Shown one piece after another: positions 46,729 to 59,071 of a stretch of DNA of 64,000 nucleotides. The notes below the pieces were generated by a model. That model searched no databases. It was not told the DNA's origin and saw only the letters and a program-made list of their open reading frames with translations. Numbering within the stretch: the first letter of the stretch is position 1; each line of letters starts with the position of its first letter. The stretch is from Bisporella sp. PMI_857 (lineage: Eukaryota > Ascomycota > Leotiomycetes > Helotiales > Helotiaceae), in assembly GCA_021307315.1 (NCBI GenBank), contig JAJSPD010000014.1, positions 186,001-250,000 on the forward strand, given 5' to 3'. Position numbers and translations under genes: made by a program.

Positions 46729-47635
46729 GCTGTGTAGACGTCTCACGAGGTTGCAATATTCATTCAAGACACAGCTGGGCAGCTTGAGAAGATCTGGTTG
46801 CAAGGAAAAGGAAAAGTAGGTGAGAGAGAAATGGGCTGACTTGACGGATGCGATGCGATGTCAAAGAATTGCGACATCAGTTGAGCGACCCCTCCAGGCT
46901 TAACCCACTTCCCCATCTTTGAACATGACACGAAATCACGTGCTGAGGGAATCCACATTCATCGCAACTTTAATGGGAATGAAGTGCGTAGGGAATGTTG
47001 AAGGGCGTTTGATGAAGAAGCAGCTGTATAGGTGATACTCTCCCAATGGGGAAGATCACAAAGCCGACTTCTTACACTCCATGTTCATTTTCCCCCAAAT
47101 TGGAACAGCCTAGTACAACAACAATCCAAGGAAAAGAGAAAATAAGAGAATATCAGTTGACCAGATAGCACGCTGCGGACATGCCCCTAGATTAAAAGAG
47201 CCATGGAAACCAACCTTCTTAACGTACCGTTTATGCAGAGCCAACCCATTTTTGTCCTCTCGGGCTCATGCCTGCTCCACAGATGATTGTCTGCTGGAAC
47301 ATGCAATACCAGTACAGGAACGAGAGGCCCCATACCTAGTTTTATTGGCTCCTTGGTAGAAGCAAGATCCAGTAGGGTGAGAGAAGTGAGATCCTGCATA
47401 GGCAATTCGTAGAAAACGCCGACCTCTGAATCAACCCAGCCTTGCACTGATCTTGTTGAAAGGATATAGAGAAATATGAAGATGCTGTAGACACTTAAAC
47501 CATAGCTTTCTGTCTATGTTAACTCCATGCCGATACGCCAACGCTCATGAAATCTCCCGTCATTGTTCGTTCCATCATCACTGGACTCGCAAACTCCCAT
47601 AGCCAAGGCATTTGCCACATTGTCATCGGCGGTAC
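46729..47635. other. Intergenic region
   Basis: About 900 bp. A minus-strand ORF (47,187-47,447) contains LTLLDLASTKEP, slightly like the N-terminus of the neighbouring dioxygenase (PILDLSSAKDP), but nothing else aligns. No supported gene. Confidence 0.45.
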
Positions 47636-47990
47636 CTATGAAGACTCGAAGCTGGGGAAACAGTCCTTAAGGGTCTTCTTGTGCTTGTTCTCGGCATGTT
47701 CGGTAAGGCTGTTCCATGTAGTCAGCAACCCGGTCTCGGACGAAGGGGTTTCCCATCGAAATGTAAAGAGAAGAACTTACGCAGGAGCACGGGTAGTCTT
47801 CAAAAAGGTAGACTTGCAGACCTGGCATTGGATGTCCATGGCCTTCTGGTTGACCTTGAGTTGTGATTTGGCTTCCTTGGGACCCTTATCGTCCTTGCGA
47901 TCACGCTTTGAGGCTGCCTTTGCTCCCTGTGTTGTCTGTCAGCCTTGCACTTCCTCCAACAGATTTCACGGCAAAGCTTACGTTTCCCAT
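47636..47990 (-). CDS. SERF/zinc-finger microprotein (At2g23090-like), 75 aa
   Basis: Three small exons: 47990-47982 (only MGN), 47926-47781 and 47708-47636. The product MGNGAKAASKRDRKDDKGPK has the Lys-rich SERF/4F5 N-terminus. A single zinc-finger-like unit follows: Cys37, Cys40 (CQVCKSTF), His56 and His61 (LTEHAENKHKKT). This is the common fungal and plant small zinc-binding protein related to SERF; its role is unclear. Length is normal for the family (about 75-80). The exon of nine bases explains why no single long ORF shows it. It is divergent from the AT-hook gene at 48,396. Confidence 0.85.
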
Positions 47991-48395
47991 TTTAGCTAGT
48001 TCGTATAAAAAGACCGGAGAGAACCAGATTGCTGTTGAGTATGAAGAAGAAATACGGTGTTGAGATTTGGAAGACTGTTATGAGCTCGGGGAAGGGAGGG
48101 ATATTTGGGGGAAGAGAATGTCCACGACACAGCCACTCCAGTTCCGAAAATAAAAAAATAAAAAAGGGCGGCAATCGACCCCTGTAAAAAATATTGGGTC
48201 TGGATCGGGCCACTAAGCTTTAAGCGCGAGAGGGTAACAGCAAACGCGACGCGTCGTCCTGCTTCTAAAAGATTATTGAATTCTATATCTCAGCATCGCA
48301 CTTCGATCTACGTAATAAGTCATTTGAAAGTGCACATGCATATCTAGATTTCACTCTTAAAGGCAGCAAAGAGCAATCAAGGACAGAAATCCAAG
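47991..48395. promoter_or_regulatory. Divergent promoter region
   Basis: 405 bp between the starts of the SERF-like and AT-hook genes. It contains an AT-rich tract near 48,150-48,165. No specific factor site is claimed. Confidence 0.45.
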
Positions 48396-49706
48396 ATGGC
48401 GACAACTATCTCGGCCGAAGAGATCACCATCGATGAATTCAAGGTCATTTTGGGAAGATACTCTACAGTTCTTGAGAAATTCGTCAAGCGTATGCATCTT
48501 GTGGTCTTCATCTTGAAATCTGGACTAATGATCGAACAGCTGCGAGCGACGGAAAACCCTCTCTCATCGACCTCGATACTTTCAGATACATCGATGCGCC
48601 ATCGCGTTTATCAAACAAGGCTGGTGCTAAGACAATCGGTCTATCTGACCTTCAGAAGCTCGTTGACTGGAAGATGTAAGTATCCGTATCAAAGTAACCG
48701 CCGGAATTCAATTTTTATTTCTACCCCCGGCGCATTCTATACTCTCTGACTTCATTCATGTACGCCTTAGCGCCAGATACTAATTTATGTAGTCGCCATG
48801 GAAAGTTTCGCCCCATGCTTCCAAAGCTCGTCGCCTCAAACGTAGAAGCTACAGTCCAAGAAGTTATAAGCGCAGCCTTCGCATCCTATGCTACGGAGCC
48901 TTCGGATGTCAAAGCAACCATCAACAAAATCTCTGAACTCAAAGGAATTGGACCCGCTACTGCTTCGCTTGTCTTGGCTGTTCACGACCCAGAAAATGCC
49001 ATCTTTTTCAGCGACGAGGTTTATGCATGGCTAGTTTCTGCATCGGCTGACTTGAAGTACAACATCGCAGAATATGAGGAACTTTATGCCAAAGCCAAGG
49101 AGTTCATGTCAAGGCTCCAGGTCTCTCCCATTGATCTCGAGAAGGTAGCATATGTTATTAAGAAGGAAGAAGCATTAGAGAAGAAGTCCTCGGAATCAGC
49201 CAACAAGTCGTCCACTGAAGGCGCGAAAAAGCGTGGCCGACCAAAGCTCCCAGAGGATCAGAAGAAGAAGCCATTATCGAACGGTAGCGGAAGAGGTCGA
49301 GGTCGGCCTCCACTATCGGAAGAAGAGAAGAAGAGCCGTGCTGCAGCTGTATCATCAGGCAAGCCTCGTGGTCGCCCTAAGAAGACAGAATCAGGATCCT
49401 CAGATTCTCTCAAATCAACTAAATCCACGTAAGATCATACCACTTCTAGACCGCCTTTTTTTGGGTTCTAGAACTATTGCTCCCCTTGACGAATCAAATG
49501 CTGATCAAGTATCTAGCGCCTCCAAGGCAACTAAGCGCAAGGCTGACGACATCGACAATAGCGCTGAAGATGCACCAGCAAAGGCTTCCAAAAAGGTTAA
49601 GGCAAAGGCCGAGGCTGCAGCACCAAAGAGCAGTGCCAAAAGAGCAAAAGCAGCTAAGGCAAATGATACTGCATCCAAAAAGAGAGGTCGGCCCCGCAAG
49701 GTGTAG
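48396..49706 (+). CDS. AT-hook protein with a helix-hairpin-helix-like core, 366 aa
   Basis: Exons 48396-48489, 48540-48675, 48793-49428 and 49472-49706; all junctions keep phase. The N-terminal ~195 residues form a conserved helical fold with LDTFRYIDAPSRL, KLVDWKIRHGKFRPML and, near residue 128, KGIGPATASLVLAV, a hairpin like that of HhH DNA glycosylases. The HhH-GPD catalytic Asp/Lys pattern is not evident, so glycosylase activity is doubtful. The C-terminal half is Lys/Ala-rich with several AT-hook cores (KRGRPKL, GRGRGRPPL, KPRGRPKK and a final KKRGRPRKV), suited to minor-groove DNA binding. It is known to me only as a conserved fungal protein; a nuclear role is inference. Confidence 0.82.
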
Positions 49707-51742
49707 ATGTAATCTTCGTTATTACGTGCTGCGTTGAGCAAGTTCAAGGAATAACGGCGGACATCACCTGGTATGGCGTTTAAGGGAGAAATCGTTGCTG
49801 CACACCTTGTACATTATGGGATTGGGGATTGGTTCTACACATAGGACATCAATAATATGAAACATTACATCGAGACTTTTTCTTGGAATTACCTGTTGAA
49901 GCCGAGAAATTTGCGAACAGTGAAAGAGTGAGACAGTCAATATTCCCAACTTTTCACGTTTGACATTCAACATAGAGATTCTCGGCATAGTTGTGGTGCT
50001 GATCATTGTCCCGGAGCAAGTTGAGATGTGGATTAAAGGCACATATCTCTCATGCTTACTTCACAACAACTACTTCCATACATAATTTGAGTATTACGCC
50101 CTTTCACCTTTTCGAACGTCGAAGTATTCTTCGCTCCACCTGAATCATAGGTATCCACTCAAGGAAATTATGAAACTATGCTCTCGTTACACTGATTCCA
50201 ATCCTTCCCATCAGATTCCGTACAATCCGGAGCAGAATGAAGTGACTAGACAGATCCACACAGTCGCGAGAGCTACAGCTGCCCAAACACGCGATTAAAT
50301 TCGGAAGGGGAGGCGATATATCTCTGTCTTTGCATCGCTGCCTTGTGCACAAGTTACCCCGCATCCTGAGTGATTCGTAGTTATATCATCCGCAACAACG
50401 AGATGACAATAAAAGACTCATGGGCTCGTTCCCGGGCTACACTACGTTTTGATATTAATCATATTGGCAGTGCAATATTAGAGCTCAGGCTAGATCAAGG
50501 CAAGCGGCCCCCAACCTAATCGCTGCACAGCAATCCTTGTTGTCTTGCTGATATTCCAAGAATCCCAGTACGCCAATCTCAATTGACCATCCAGTAGTTT
50601 ACGCTTATCGGGAGCGCCCCTGACAACCAGATGACATTAGTTTCGCCCCGGGCCGCCGCGGAACTGTGGGGAAACAGGGTCCAAGGAGGACTCAATGGTA
50701 TCTACAAATTAATATGATCCGGGAACTGGGGAGTCACGATCCACGGAGAAAACTTGAGTCGTTTAAGTCTGGAAACGAATTTATACAATGTTTCCGGATG
50801 TGCGAGGCTGCCCAAGTCGAATATCGCTCCTGGGGAGATGACATGGCTTGTAAGCCGTTCATTCAGGTTTGTGGCCACATATTTTCCTCCTCAGGCCATT
50901 CTTCCTCTCCTTTAAATTGGCAGCGTTGGAAACAAGTGGCTACCTCGATGCCTCCAGTTCAGATCCTGACATTACAAGGTATGGCTCTTGGCGGCATGCA
51001 AAAAACTTAATGACGCGCTACATCTGCACTTAGAAGTTCCCCGATGCATGATACATATTCCCCAGGTGCAAGGGTCCTTTCCCTGGCATTCTGACCCGCG
51101 CCAGAAAAACAGACAACATTTTGTATATTCCGGCATGTCCATTTACAGATGCAGGGGAAAGAGAAGTGTTCTTAGCTTGCATTTCTAGTATCCCAGGTGG
51201 AAAGGGGAAGAGCGAATATATTGTTCGTTGGGAATTAAATGACAGTAGAAACTCTGGGGGAATCCATCTCGAACGAGCCATGTTGCTGACTCCTAAATCG
51301 ATGGGGACGTCCTGCAGAAAATGAGCGAGTATTTGCAATTTGGATAGCTTGAAATGTCCGTATATATGGCAGGTCTTTTGTGCAAAGCATCCTATTCAGG
51401 TAGTGCTTCTCTTCCTGCAAGAATTTATTTTTCATAGCGTTGCTTGTTGAACGCTTGGTTGGGGGCAGCCACACATCATCCCATTCTTTATTATCAGATA
51501 ACATTGTAACTAAGTAAAAGTCGCACTTTGGTTGAAGATCCTACTGTAGCATTAGAGTTTACATGTACTAAACAATTACCGATTGGTCGCAAACCCTGCG
51601 CACCTAGGATCTTACCCATCTTACTCCACCTTTTCCATTTAGTCTTACTTTAAACTTTATTGAATAGAAAAGAATATTTAATAGTTATCATACGCTCCCT
51701 CCTTTTACTCTTTGACAGCTGCGCTTCTGGAAGAAGTCGAAG
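49707..51742. other. Intergenic region
   Basis: 2 kb without a supported gene. Several ORFs of 60-115 codons occur on both strands with no motif or paired exon. No RNA gene, long repeat or mobile element is visible. The right end is the promoter of the FAD monooxygenase. Confidence 0.5.
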
Positions 51743-53323
51743 ATGGGCTATAAAATCGTGATAGTCGGCGCCGGGCTCTCCGGTCTTGATGCTGCTGTTG
51801 CGCTAGCTCAAAGTGGACATGAGGTGACAGTCCTAGAAGCAACAGCGAAGTTAACGACCATCGGCGGAAGCATCTCTATTCCTCCAAACAGCACTCGCAC
51901 GTTTGCGCATTTAGGGCTATATGATAGAATCAAGAAAGCCGGAAGAGTGACCACCAACACAGCCGGCCAGTTCCGGAGGTATAATGGGGAGGTCATATGC
52001 GATGCTACAGAGAGAGGTAATTATGGGAGTGAGTAAGTATTCAACATATGCAAAAGCGTGATTTTATAGAGCTCTTCTGATGATGACATAGGCACATTAA
52101 TGTTCATCGAGCAAACTTGCAAGAACTACTCAGGAGTGCGGCCGAGGAAGCTGGAGCCGTCATCATTTTGAATTCAAGAGTGGCAACGATTGATGAAACT
52201 CCATCGTCTTCAGTTGCAATCACCAATGACGGAAGGAGATATGAAGCTGATCTTATCGTTGGCGCCGATGGTAAATTTTGATCGTGGGACTCCCTTGCTC
52301 GTACTGATAGAATAACGTTATAGGTGCAAAGTCGATAGTTAGAAGTCTGATCCAGCCAGCTGCAACTCTAGACTCTAATTGGAATTGTTTCCGTGCTGTT
52401 ATTCCAGGAGCTATTCTTGAAGCTGATCCTGATCTCGCAGCACTCCTGGAGTTGCCCATAATATGGTGGGGGCCGTCCAGGACGGTCGTTGGTTATCCGA
52501 TGCAGAATAAAGCATACTATTCTCTTGAGCTTGCTCATCCTGGCGATACAGGCACGGCTGGTGAATGGAACAAGAGAGGTAATATTAAGGAGATGAAAGA
52601 AATGTTTGCGGATTTTGAGCACGTCCTTCAGAAACTGATCAATACTGTGAAAGAGGATGACTTACTGGTCTGGAAGTTGGTACAGTTACCGGAGCTGGAA
52701 AAGTGGTATTCAAAATACGGACGAATTGTACTATTAGGTGATGGTGAGCCACATCCTTCGCCTCTTCTCCACTCCACCACTGTTAAATAAGAATATTGAC
52801 AATACTAGCTGCGCACGCGGTCCTTCCTTACTCAGCCCAAGTATGTGTCTACCTATATTTCTCGCTGGTCTAAAAGGATTTAGGGTCACGCCATGTCAAC
52901 CGAAGATAGTTTGACTCTCTCGCTCATCCTTGCCCGCACAAACTCTTCTTCACAGATCCCCTCCGCCGTTAAATCTTTCGAAGCCATTCGTAAACCGCGC
53001 ACCTCCCTCGTGGCGAAGCTGTCCCTTGCGAATGCTGCTTTATGGCAGTTGCCTGACGGACCAGAGCAACGTGCCAGGGACGAAGCATTCAGAAATAAAC
53101 CTATGTTTACTAAGGGAAGCTGGGATGGGAAGCATGTTGATGAGGTGCCCAAGAGCATCAATGACAAGCTGTTTTATCCATGGCTGTTTGGGCATGATGT
53201 CAAGGGATTCGTGAGTGGCTCCCATCCCGTAATTGAAGAATCGGGGTGGCTTTTGCGTAATTTACTGACCAAGAATAGACTGAGAGATGGCTTGATCAGC
53301 ATTGGCCTAAGGAGGCTACATGA
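51743..53323 (+). CDS. FAD-dependent monooxygenase (salicylate hydroxylase-like), 430 aa
   Basis: Six exons: 51743-52032, 52092-52270, 52324-52743, 52809-52840, 52884-53210 and 53279-53323. The last splice replaces a longer read-through with a family-like end, ERWLDQHWPKEAT. The N-terminal Rossmann motif IVIVGAGLSGLDAAV (Gly9-x-Gly-x-x-Gly14) binds FAD. The ADGxK region gives DLIVGADGAKS, and LLGDAAHAVLPYSAQG is the second FAD contact (GD motif). Such group A flavoprotein hydroxylases use NAD(P)H and oxygen on aromatic substrates; there is no membrane helix, so a soluble enzyme is likely. No neighbouring pathway gene points to the substrate. One exon is only 32 nt. Confidence 0.88.
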
Positions 53324-55827
53324 TGAATCATGAAGAGCATGTGATAATTTAGCGACAAGGGGCTCGGGTATACAGTGGATACTTACCCCTTGCTTCATCT
53401 ATAGCTTAGGGCTGAAATTTTACTAACGCAGCTACTAAGAATCGAGAATGTAACACAAAAGTTTCTACGACCAGTGTGGATCTCTGGTATAGTCCTCATA
53501 GAACTTATGGTCCCGTTAAACAACTGCGGCAGATGCTAAATGAATAGAAGTAGATGTGAGTATCTGCGCAGTTATACTCATCTCCATACGGCACTAGCCG
53601 GAACGGACGATAAATCATGATATTTCTCGGTAACCCGAGGCAGTTCTATTAGGAAATTCGATCATCTATAATTAACTGTTTTCTCTTCTCCTGAAACCCA
53701 ATTCCTTATAGGCAGAAGTTCGCTTATCTTTGAAACTTTACAAATGATAGACTACTTCTAAGCCCTCGCAAATGGCCCTGTGGAGTTTTGAGCCCTATAT
53801 CGTCGGTATCAGCAGGCCCACAATATTAAATATACTTGCTTCGCTAGTTCGGTCCAAGCAAATAGCGCTATTCGTAATGCTATTTACAAAGCCAATGGTG
53901 AGGATGCACCTATTCACCAAACACACCACCATACCTCATCGCCCAAAGTAACTGTTGGTATCACTCTCTATGATACCTTCTTCGTAATGATGACTTGCAA
54001 TAGCTTAAGTCGGTTACCCACGGGGCACGTAGCACCGCGATCTCAGCGCAGTGCTATATATGCTCGTTGTAGGTGGTTGACTTGTTCTTGATTGTTCTAA
54101 GTTACATCCTACAAGCAGAACTTAAATACATTCAGGCGGTGTGGCCTGTGCGTCATAGAACGTTCACATGACTTTATACCAACAGTAACTCTTTGCTGCT
54201 AAACATGCTTCTCCGACACCGAAGTTGCCTCAACTCTCCTAAATCTAAAAATCTCTCCTTCAAACTCCCACTACCGGAAGTTCTTGCTCTATAGCACCAT
54301 CTAACCGAAGAAGGCAGCGAAATATGTGTTTAAATTACTAGCCCAAGCACTGCGATACCATATCCCATCGGCAAAATAAAAATGAGAATCTGGTGCTATG
54401 AATCCATGCTACTCTGTGGCTTGTCGCTGCTCATATCTTGCATAACTTTCTGCGAGGTGCTCTGGCCGTAGATAGGGCACTCGGATTGAGTTGCCGAGCC
54501 TGCGACGGCGCAATTGGCACAGTTGATGATCGCGGTGGGCATGTTGGATTCCACGCAGCTTGGAAAAAGTGAGAGATGGAAATCACGGTGATTTGCACGT
54601 TAATGCCTTGGTGAGGTGATGGTGATGGATGGAGAAAGATCTCGATGTTGCCCCGAAATGAGTTGCTGGTTAATTTTGAATCGGTGCTAAATATGAAAGC
54701 CTTTGAAACTTACTTATATTTTTCTACATGTTTTTTAGTAAAACACTGAAGAGCCTATCCTTACTTACCACCAACTGCTAAAAGTCCACACTGAGCCGTA
54801 TACCAGCTGTTGCAAGTACTATATCCTTGATCTGTCCCATGCTCGGCGCGGTAATGATTCTTTGTACAAACATCGTATAGACAGCAGCAAGCCTTAAAAC
54901 AAAATGGAACTGGTGTCCAGCATGCAAAGAGTGAGTGATTGTATTTTCGTGCTCTAACCATTATTAATTGTGTGGGACTATTGCCCCCCCCCCCCCCAAA
55001 AAAAAGAGGAACGAGAACTACAAAGGAACAGAAAAATAAAATGCAAAGTATGAACGCTGAAATCGTACCACAGATTAGAGGAAGCGGCTAATGTATAGAA
55101 ATGCTAGGACTGGGTGACGTTAGGCAACCTTCGATTTCGTGCAGTAGTATTCCGCTGGCTTTAAATCTTGGACATACGGCAAATATTGGGCAGCTAACAA
55201 AGCTAGTTTAGGGTGGCGGTAGAAAAAAGCCGCTAGAGCACAGGAAACGGCCTTATCCTTCGATATACAATAGCAATTGTGATCAGCTATAAATGAGAAA
55301 GTTGCCGGCAAGCCACATGAACAACTAATATTTTATAGCGGAGGGACGCCCACCTACATATCACCAGATTATGTCCTCAACCGTAAATGAGGACGTCCTG
55401 CCGATGTATGAACGTTTGGAATCACTATGATGTTTGATTTCCACTTTTGTTTCTAATCGACTTCCCTGTACGGCCAAGATCCCGTAACATATTGCTAAAT
55501 TCCGAAAATTCCAAAAACCTCAAAGCTGGATAAATTAAATCGCTAAAAGTTTGGGACCTTGATATCCAGACTACCTCGTTACTCATTATATACATTCTTC
55601 TTGGATATTCCTACGGTGGCTAAATTGAGCGTGATAGAATTGGTTCTTTGACGATCACCCTAATTATGTACTCAATATATCACGACGTATAAATTTAAAC
55701 TGTCTGAATTTTTGTGCAACAAAAGTATACTGAGTTAGCTGAGGACTGAAGCCTTTTGTCCAAGCATTTTAAAGTATAACGAAAAATGAAATCGCACGAG
55801 AAATCTGTGACCCAGAACTATGCTCGG
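53324..55827. other. AT-rich intergenic region with a C/A homopolymer junction
   Basis: 2.5 kb without a supported gene. At about 54,984-55,006 a run of C is followed directly by a run of A. Short ORFs (e.g. 54,761-54,961 and 55,120-55,311, minus) are Cys-containing but have no partner or signal. Confidence 0.5.
54984..55006. repeat. Poly-C/poly-A homopolymer junction
   Basis: About 14 C followed by about 8 A. Length is likely variable or an assembly uncertainty. Confidence 0.6.
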
Positions 55828-56365
55828 CTACTGTTTCCAAATGCGTGAGCTCGTCAGCCAAACATGAATAACACTTAAGACAAGAAATTGCCAGTGCGAG
55901 GATAATATCAATCTGGCAACTGGAGCGGGAACACTTCTCCTCCGCAAAACTCTCGTGTTGATTTCCACCCTGATCAAAGACTGCATCTTTAGAGCAAACC
56001 CGAGAATGTGATCGATCCAAATGTTTTTATCGACAAAATTCTGGATGCCTCCTTCGACCAGCCAAGTGATAAACTCCAAAAAAATGCAACCGAGACTCCA
56101 CATATCGTACTTTCGGGACACAAACAGGTTCAGCATCGCTTCGGGTAGCGAGTGCCGCCCGAATTCTTTGCCGCACTCCCGCTTACAGTATCGCCTTGTT
56201 TCGAACTGAACTGCTGCGGCAAACTTGGTACGATAAAACGTTGAGCCAAAGATCAGCATGTCTTCCTTAGCTTCTTCAGAGCAAAATGCTTTGAGTCGTA
56301 TACTATGAAAGGGATTCTCGGGAGGTTGATAAGTGATAGTGTCGATGTTAAGATTTTCTTGGTCA
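55828..56365 (-). other. Truncated protein-kinase-like segment within the last exon
   Basis: YQPPE resembles the APE motif region and SRKYDMWSLGCIFLEFITWL the conserved DxWSxG block with following helix, in the order expected but with an intervening insert. The glycine loop, the VAIK lysine, HRD and DFG are absent upstream. A functional kinase cannot be encoded here; acquisition of a fragment or decay is inferred. Confidence 0.5.
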
Positions 56366-59071
56366 CTTAATGGTGGTCCTTCAAAGTCTCCGTTGCAGGG
56401 TTTATCCAACAAAGCCCACCGGATTGAGTTGATAATGGTGGCAGATAGATCGAAATGGGCTACGCCAGATAATCTGCCCAATCTCTGTGAAGATGTCGAC
56501 AGTGAGGAGTACGAAGCAAGTGCTTCGAGGCCACCAATATCATGATGTGAGAGTGGACACTTCAATCTTAATTAGCAGGGCAATCAAAGCAATCAAAATT
56601 TACTCACTGGGAGCCTGCGAGATCGGCAGATAGAACATGATCCAAGACAACGAATTAGGGCAGCCTTCGCCCTGGCTTCTGGGCTGAGTCTCCTTGTGCG
56701 TTTCTTATCATTTCTCTTATTGTAGGAGATCAATTCTCTGAGTTGATTCTTTGTGGATAAAGAACTTTGGCTATTGTCGAATGAGACAACTGGATATACA
56801 TCGGTCGCTCCATTGTAAGTAGAAGTGGAAATTGGGGTTGTTGTTTTGCAATGTTTCGATAAAATAGACTCCGTTGTAATAGAACTGAAGCTGTCATTGG
56901 CCGTGGATGTTGTATTTAGCTCTAGCTCCACTTCTCTCTTGTAATTGATGTATAGCTGCAACTCCTTATTCTGTTTATTTGATGGAATAGGAACGGGATA
57001 ATATGGCCTTGGTTTCAGTTGTAGAGAGGCAGGTAATTTGAGCTGCTGTGGAGCTTGCCATGCCTTGATTACTGAGGCCCGTTGGTGGGCTCGTGCTGAT
57101 GTGCCACTCGATTCATGACAGGAATGCTCTTGACCTTCGCACTTCTGGTACCTTAATGGTATTGGAATAGGACTCTCCGTGTCATTGAGGTATCTTTCGA
57201 GCGTCAAGCTGGGCTTCCGGCTGGGCTTCTCCAGGTTTGAAATGTCTGACAGGACAGCCTCTGTCCTGCTTTGGTAATTACCGTGACTCGAGTGGTTATT
57301 GTTGCCGCTTGAAGAAGCCTGCTTATGTTGCATTGGCATGGCAGTGTCGAATTGACGCCCAGCACGCTTTCCATGAAAACGACCACCACCATGGTAGTCA
57401 TCCTTATTATCATCATCATCGTCGTCGTCGTCATCGTCTTTGGGCTTCTTGCCAAACCCTCGTGGATGGAAGTCTTCTTCGGCATGCTCAGCAAGATGGC
57501 TCATCCGTTCCTCCCATGTCTGGAATGTTTTTGAACAGCGAGAGCATTGTTTTGGCCAGTTGCTAGAAATCGGGTACCTCGATCCGGCGACAAGTAGGGT
57601 ATCATTAGGGATTCCGTGCTCCTCTCGAAGGTGCTGAATGAAGTGATCCTTACGACCAAATGTTTTACCCCGATCCTTGGCATGGGAGCAACGCAAGTAA
57701 TGTGCTCGTAGAAGCCTAAAATCCATGCAAATAACCTCACAAAATTCGCAGACAGGGCGGCCGTTCTTGTTCAGGTCAGCTTGGGAAAGGGGGCATTCAC
57801 AGCACATGAACCGAGCCTGTGGGTAGTGCTTCTCGCCTTCTTCATGTCGTTTTGCATCTCCTCGGGTATGGGCAAAGTATCCACAATCAGATCTGCTGCA
57901 GTAGTAATTCGGCCTGTTACCGCAGTGAGGACAGTTCTGCTTGTGGACTGTCTGAGCCTCTGCTGGTTCAACATTTGGTATCTCTTCCGCTGTTAGTCGC
58001 GGAGTCGAGGATACAGACGTAGCATCAGTAGAGTCCTCCAGGTTGATTATTTCGGAGTTTGAGATTGAATCAGACATTGTGCTGGGGATGGTGACTTCCC
58101 CATTATCAGATGATGAACTCCCGTATAGTTTCTCGCGCAGCACGACGTCCTCGATCTTTTTGATCAAGTCGGCCATCTCTCGCTGGGAAATTGAAGAGTA
58201 TGGCTGGGTCTCAATTGATTTTCTTAGTATATTTAGCGCTCGTTGTGGATCGACAGTGTCGTCCTTTGCTCCGTCAACTCCGACCAAGCTCCTGGATATA
58301 TTATTGTCGCGTGACAAAGTAGCTGGGGTTCTTAGAGGAACCGAAGAGATATTCTTGGTTGATACAGACGCTGAGGGTCTGGGTCTCATCAGGTGTGGCG
58401 AGCGACGCGGCTGATATTTCCGACATCGAAAGGTCCGAGGCCTCGGGTTCTTCTTCGTACCTATTGTTGAATGTTTCTCGGATCCCATTAAGGGGCAAAG
58501 TGCGAGTCCGTTACTTAAGGCGGACTGGGGGCTGGCAATTGATTCCCACTGAAAATTGCTAATAGCGGGACCTTGTGGCATAGGAGCCACGTTATGAGCA
58601 TCTTGATTGAAAGTTCGGGGCTGGAGATATCCACTGGGAGGCGTTGCAGTTGGAAAAGTACACTGGAAGTGTGAGGGGACCGTGCCATTCTGAGAGCCTA
58701 AAGGCTGTGCACAGAGTTGAGCAATGTAACCATTGGCTATTGATAGCATTAGTTTATACAAGCGTTGGATGATGTCTAAGAAGCATACTGTTAGGGTCTT
58801 TTGATGGAGCGTATGCATCATCTAGGTTGTCCAGACTGAAGCTTGACATGTCAAAGTCTTGAATCGGCATTTCGATATCGTGCCCAGCGAAGCTTACGGG
58901 CTGGGGGTTTGTTTGCAGAATGTCTCCACTTTGGGGGTAGTGTTGGTCAGTTTCAGTCGTATCTAACGTACTTCGTTGGGGGATGAGGTGCTGGGAGTAG
59001 ATCATGTGACTCAGCCTTTCCCCGTCCGGATTGAGGTCGCTCGACAAATAGGGAGACGATTGATGATCCAT
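55828..59071 (-). CDS. C2H2 zinc-finger protein with a kinase-like C-terminal segment, ~1,047 aa
   Basis: Exons 59071-58789, 58736-56608 and 56559-55828. Start chosen at MDHQSSPYLSSDLN. Residues ~1-350 are disordered. Residues ~360-510 hold Cys/His clusters: NCPHCGNRPNYYC...GYFAHTRG, CEFCEV...HYLRCSHAKD, and a C2H2 unit CSRCSKTFQTWEERM..H..H. A poly-Asp run follows (57,407-57,440). Near residue 790 a CSICRSRRLP motif is joined by the last intron to CPLSHHDIGGLE, a pairing seen in fungal C2H2 regulators and the reason for placing the acceptor at 56,560. The last ~200 residues then contain TYQPPE and YDMWSLGCIFLEFITW, like kinase subdomains VIII-IX, without the catalytic loop or lysine. Role: probably DNA-binding regulator. 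Confidence 0.72.
57407..57440 (-). repeat. Trinucleotide repeat encoding poly-aspartate
   Basis: On the plus strand the region reads as alternating atc and gtc triplets, giving ten Asp in a row in the zinc-finger protein. Such repeats vary in length between strains. Confidence 0.7.

Noticed and set aside
47187..47447. ORF with a peptide similar to the start of the neighbouring dioxygenase
   Set aside because: Only about ten residues agree and nothing downstream aligns, so duplication is not supported.
54761..55311. Two Cys-containing minus-strand ORFs
   Set aside because: No signal peptide, no exon partner and AT-rich surroundings; could be chance.
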